Source: a virus
DNA: 38,482 nucleotides
IMG/VR virus record: IMGVR_UViG_3300033141_001674
Coordinates: 1-38,482 of that record
Direction: 5' to 3' (one strand)
The position numbers were made by a program, and so were the translations under genes. Positions 35,814 to 38,482 of the stretch are shown here, one piece after another. Position 1 is the stretch's first letter. The number at the start of each line of letters is the position of its first letter. Under the pieces are notes generated by a model that did not search any database, had not been told where the DNA came from, and saw only the letters and a program-made list of their open reading frames with translations.

Positions 35814-37444
35814 CAGTTCGTACCCACCAAAATGTACTCGAATACGACCCCGATAAATCGGAAATGATTCATCGCCGATATCTTTAGCAGAAAATGTCTC
35901 GCCCGGTAATCGCAGGGCAAATCGGCAACAAGGATATCCTTGCTTCCCGCAAGCGATACAGAACCCACCGGCTGCCACGCCGTCTCGTGGTCCCGTTTCA
36001 ACTCGACGGTCAACTCGCCCGCACCCTCCCTGCGCGCATAGACCTTGATCTTGCTGAGCCGTTTGAATGTGGCCAGAGCGTGCTTTTCGGCAAGATCGGT
36101 GCTCAGAACCGCGTAACCTGTATAATCATTTCCGGCATCAAGTTCGCTATTGTGCGGAGCGTAGCTATACCCATTGTTATCGCTGCAAAGATCAGTGCGG
36201 AAATTAGCATCGGCAACGATGTTATCAATAGTGTCCCACCCAATCTCATCAATGCTGGGGAATGGAATCGTATCAATGGTATAAGCAGTCTCACGCTCAT
36301 ACTCACCAAAGGCAACCACCGGCATCTTCCGACTACACCATCGCCCGTCAAGGTAGACCAGCACACGATTGTTTTCCGTTACCTCGCCCTCCGACATTGG
36401 TACGTTAGTCTTACAAGGGATCGCAAACCACATTTCGCCGTATTCGTAGACGTACGTTGCCTGTATTTTGTGAACGTATTCCGGCGGAATGTCCTTTACG
36501 AAGATGTCCACCGGATCGGAGATAACCGAATAATCATTCAGCGCCCCCCTAACCTGGCGAATGGTGTAGTCTGAAGCGAAGAAGTACAAGTCGCCGGCAA
36601 TACCGTTAACGATGGAATGCGGAGCGTAGGTGCCAAGGCTCTCACTCATCACCGCCGAGTTGAACACATCATCCGTCGATACCAGCCACATGCGGTAAAA
36701 GCTCCGCTCTTTGAAGATTAGGAGAAAGTCCTGAAAGTTACCCAATCCCATTATCTGATCCCCGCCAGGAAAGACCTTGGAACCGGCGTCAGAGCCAGCA
36801 TCAGAGCTATTCCACTCTTCATACTGACCGATCTTGCTCCAGTAAAGGGCCTGTCTCTTAGCGCTGCCGCCTACAGTAACGTTAGCCAAAAATAGGTAGT
36901 TCTCGAAAACCGCAACATACTTCGCCTTTGTCAAATAAACCTCATCATCTGCAACTTCAATGCCGTTATCAGCATCATCTACAACAGCAAAGTTACCCGT
37001 ACCCTTCCACCATTGCACCTTGTCGACGTTATTAGTCGCAACAACGATAGGCCCCAATGTATCATCATTAAATGTAACCACGCTCCAATCATCACAATTG
37101 CTGCTGCATTCAAATTTTTCATCCCAAGCGGACGTTCCTGTATTCCAGTGATAAATGTGGGCCTTGGTAAAGGCTAACAGAAACCCTCCACCATCCTTGT
37201 CTTCATACCAATGGTAGCACAAGATCGGATATGTATCGGGCGTCTGCACATGGGTAAAAACGGGTTCCTCACCACCGGTAGACGACTGCAATTCTTTCGC
37301 CCGCATAGTAGCGCGATGTATCTCGCCCCGGCGGAGCATGACGTTCTCATTGTTCACCGTGAACGCCGCAGGCAGGAGGATCGAGGGGAAGTCCTGCTTA
37401 ATCCCCATTACTGGTGCGAAGATGCCGAAACGCTCTAAAGCCAT
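35813..37444 (-). CDS. large beta-propeller-like tail protein (P22 gp10-type candidate)
   Basis: ATG 37444 (MALERFGIFAPVMGIK) follows AGGAAGTGTGTTT. The 543 aa product is almost wholly beta with repeated aromatic strands (PILCYHWYEDKDGGGFLLAF, VAVFENYLFLANVTVGGSA, LLIFKERSFYRMWLV), the look of packaged-DNA-stabilisation or tail-tube proteins of short-tailed phages (P22 gp10, T7 gp12). The central block YWSKIGQYEEWNSSDAG is a hallmark of such tail beta-propellers as I recall them. It is placed after the tail-fibre-like gene. Family assignment is tentative. Confidence 0.7.
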   Translation of the reverse strand: MALERFGIFAPVMGIKQDFPSILLPAAFTVNNENVMLRRGEIHRATMRAKELQSSTGGEEPVFTHVQTPDTYPILCYHWYEDKDGGGFLLAFTKAHIYHWNTGTSAWDEKFECSSNCDDWSVVTFNDDTLGPIVVATNNVDKVQWWKGTGNFAVVDDADNGIEVADDEVYLTKAKYVAVFENYLFLANVTVGGSAKRQALYWSKIGQYEEWNSSDAGSDAGSKVFPGGDQIMGLGNFQDFLLIFKERSFYRMWLVSTDDVFNSAVMSESLGTYAPHSIVNGIAGDLYFFASDYTIRQVRGALNDYSVISDPVDIFVKDIPPEYVHKIQATYVYEYGEMWFAIPCKTNVPMSEGEVTENNRVLVYLDGRWCSRKMPVVAFGEYERETAYTIDTIPFPSIDEIGWDTIDNIVADANFRTDLCSDNNGYSYAPHNSELDAGNDYTGYAVLSTDLAEKHALATFKRLSKIKVYARREGAGELTVELKRDHETAWQPVGSVSLAGSKDILVADLPCDYRARHFLLKISAMNHFRFIGVVFEYILVGTN

Positions 37445-37455
37445 AAACACACTTC

Positions 37456-38316
37456 CTAGAAGGGCAATTCCACGGCGGTCAACACTCGCGGATACGTTGC
37501 CCCATCTTGATAGTTAGTCGCATCGTCTTTTTTCCACTGCACTTTGAAATTGTGCGACGCCGAACTGAGTCCCGTTGCAAGCCATTGCATCATCGTTGAA
37601 TGATTCGCGGCATTACTTCCTACCTCCCAGACCACCACATGTTTTTCAACAGTATCAACAAGCAATCTCAAATAACCCTTGTGATATTCCGTTGTTCGCA
37701 TTGAAGCGGAGAACATCACGAGAACCTTTCCACCAGTTGTGGTCAGGTCTATGGACATATCCGTCATGTCCACCCAATCCCCCGTAGTCTCCGATATGTC
37801 CGATGATCCCACGGCTTGGCTCGCCTGACCGGACGCCAGCTTAGCAGCCGTTACCGCCCCAGCTGCAATCTGAGCCGTATCAACTCCAAGCGCCTTGATT
37901 TGAATACCATTACTGGCGTCAACCTCGATAGTATCATCGTCGACAATGGTGCTTGTTCCGGGGCTAAGATCGGCAATGACGATCTTCCAGTTTCCCTCAC
38001 TGGTCAATTGCTTGGGCATACCATCTACTTCGCTTCGGAAGAACAGTTCCGCCTTATTAGAAACATTTTTGGTATAAAGAACGAACTTATTCGCGGGAAC
38101 GGCGGGGTCCTCGGTAAGCGGTTTGCAAAACGTAACCTTTTTGTGTTGACATGCATCGGTATCTATTTGCTCATTACCAGTTAACGGAAAATAAATATCC
38201 CATGCATCAAACCGTTCCTGAAGTGCCCGTTTGATTAATCGTATCTCATCGTCAATAACGAAAGGCTTATCCGATCCGCTAGGGGTACTTACATCAAAGC
38301 TATATGACCATGCCAT
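37456..38316 (-). CDS. tail fibre or tail-tip protein (286 aa)
   Basis: ATG 38316 (MAWSYSFDVSTPSGSD) follows AGGAAGGTGAATT. The start, with IDDEIRLIKRALQERFD at residues 22-38, is the common N-terminal adaptor of small phage tail fibres. The middle contains ALGVDTAQIAAGAVTAAKLA, the repeated beta-helical knob-connector type, and the C-terminal 110 residues look like a beta-sandwich tip (SNAANHSTMMQWLATGL). It is a candidate receptor-contacting protein, in addition to the adhesin-like gene at 9700..11124. Confidence 0.75.
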   Translation of the reverse strand: MAWSYSFDVSTPSGSDKPFVIDDEIRLIKRALQERFDAWDIYFPLTGNEQIDTDACQHKKVTFCKPLTEDPAVPANKFVLYTKNVSNKAELFFRSEVDGMPKQLTSEGNWKIVIADLSPGTSTIVDDDTIEVDASNGIQIKALGVDTAQIAAGAVTAAKLASGQASQAVGSSDISETTGDWVDMTDMSIDLTTTGGKVLVMFSASMRTTEYHKGYLRLLVDTVEKHVVVWEVGSNAANHSTMMQWLATGLSSASHNFKVQWKKDDATNYQDGATYPRVLTAVELPF

Positions 38317-38327
38317 AATTCACCTTC

Positions 38328-38482
38328 CTAAAGATCTCTGTACTTCGTGAACGCCGGTTGACGGCGCAGATTGTTCTTCCGCTTGGCAATTTCAGATTCG
38401 TACAACTGCATGTACTTCGCGGCGTGCTCCGGGGACCCTTGAATCTGCGACAATTGGCCAAGCCACAACAAAACCAGCACGC
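38328..38482 (-). CDS. C-terminal end of the junction-spanning virion gene
   Basis: This frame is open from base 38482 to TAG at 38328 and is the end of the gene starting at 811. Bases 38369..38482 repeat 1..114, so only 38328..38368 add new coding sequence (NLRRQPAFTKYRDL and stop). The stop lies 11 bases before the tail-fibre gene, with its ribosome site between. Confidence 0.85.
   Translation of the reverse strand, partial: VLVLLWLGQLSQIQGSPEHAAKYMQLYESEIAKRKNNLRRQPAFTKYRDL
38369..38482. repeat. terminal direct repeat, right copy
   Basis: Identical to 1..114. See the left copy for its meaning: the sequence closes to a 38,368 bp circle. Confidence 0.97.

Noticed and set aside
1-38482. tRNA genes
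   Set aside because: No cloverleaf with a TTCRA-type arm and a matching acceptor was recognised by eye; a dedicated tRNA search was not possible.

Overview
The window is a complete temperate bacteriophage genome. The first 114 bases recur exactly as the last 114, so the contig closes into a circle of 38,368 bp, and one gene (1..811 joined to 38328..38368) spans the closure point. An intact tyrosine integrase and a divergent regulator region indicate a temperate phage. A P22-type portal, an N4-gp56-type capsid, a very large ejected-protein candidate, and the lack of any recognisable tape measure, tail tube or sheath indicate a short-tailed (podovirus-like) virion. Two lipoproteins with signal peptides and a spanin-like arrangement suggest a Gram-negative or otherwise diderm host; the host itself cannot be named from the sequence.

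Layout. Almost everything is read leftward (minus strand). A consensus sigma70-type promoter at 24588..24616 starts the early/replication block (24557 down to 11526). It holds a ribbon-helix-helix (RHH)-like protein, several small zinc-ribbon proteins, a Gly-rich low-complexity ORF, a conserved Cys-rich protein, a SNF2 helicase broken by an HNH endonuclease, a RAMP-like protein lying between two pentanucleotide repeat arrays, an ssDNA-binding candidate, an archaeo-eukaryotic-type primase, an iteron-rich origin candidate, a UvrD-type helicase, a VRR-NUC nuclease and a winged-helix protein. A second promoter (11445..11473) starts the late block. It runs through a beta-rich adhesin-like protein, the terminases (the large one carrying an intein), portal, scaffold, capsid and connectors, then across the contig ends into tail and ejection proteins and a holin/spanin cluster ending at 27022.

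The only convincing plus-strand genes are a small RHH-like protein (24687..24950), a lipoprotein (25225..25641) and the integrase (25927..26943). They form the lysogeny side of the map, with overlapping divergent promoters and a palindromic operator candidate.

The most unusual items are: (i) two degenerate GGCNN pentamer arrays in the 5' untranslated regions of two adjacent genes, flanking a solitary RAMP-like gene; (ii) a related GGCNNC hexamer array that is open as a Gly-Ser/Tyr/Asp protein; (iii) a class-3-type intein (Ala1; Trp67, Cys345, Thr364) in the terminase P-loop; (iv) an HNH gene inserted just before the P-loop of the SNF2 gene, with a 5-nt frameshift inside the P-loop; and (v) two near-identical leader-plus-terminator modules before scaffold and capsid. 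No endolysin was recognised.
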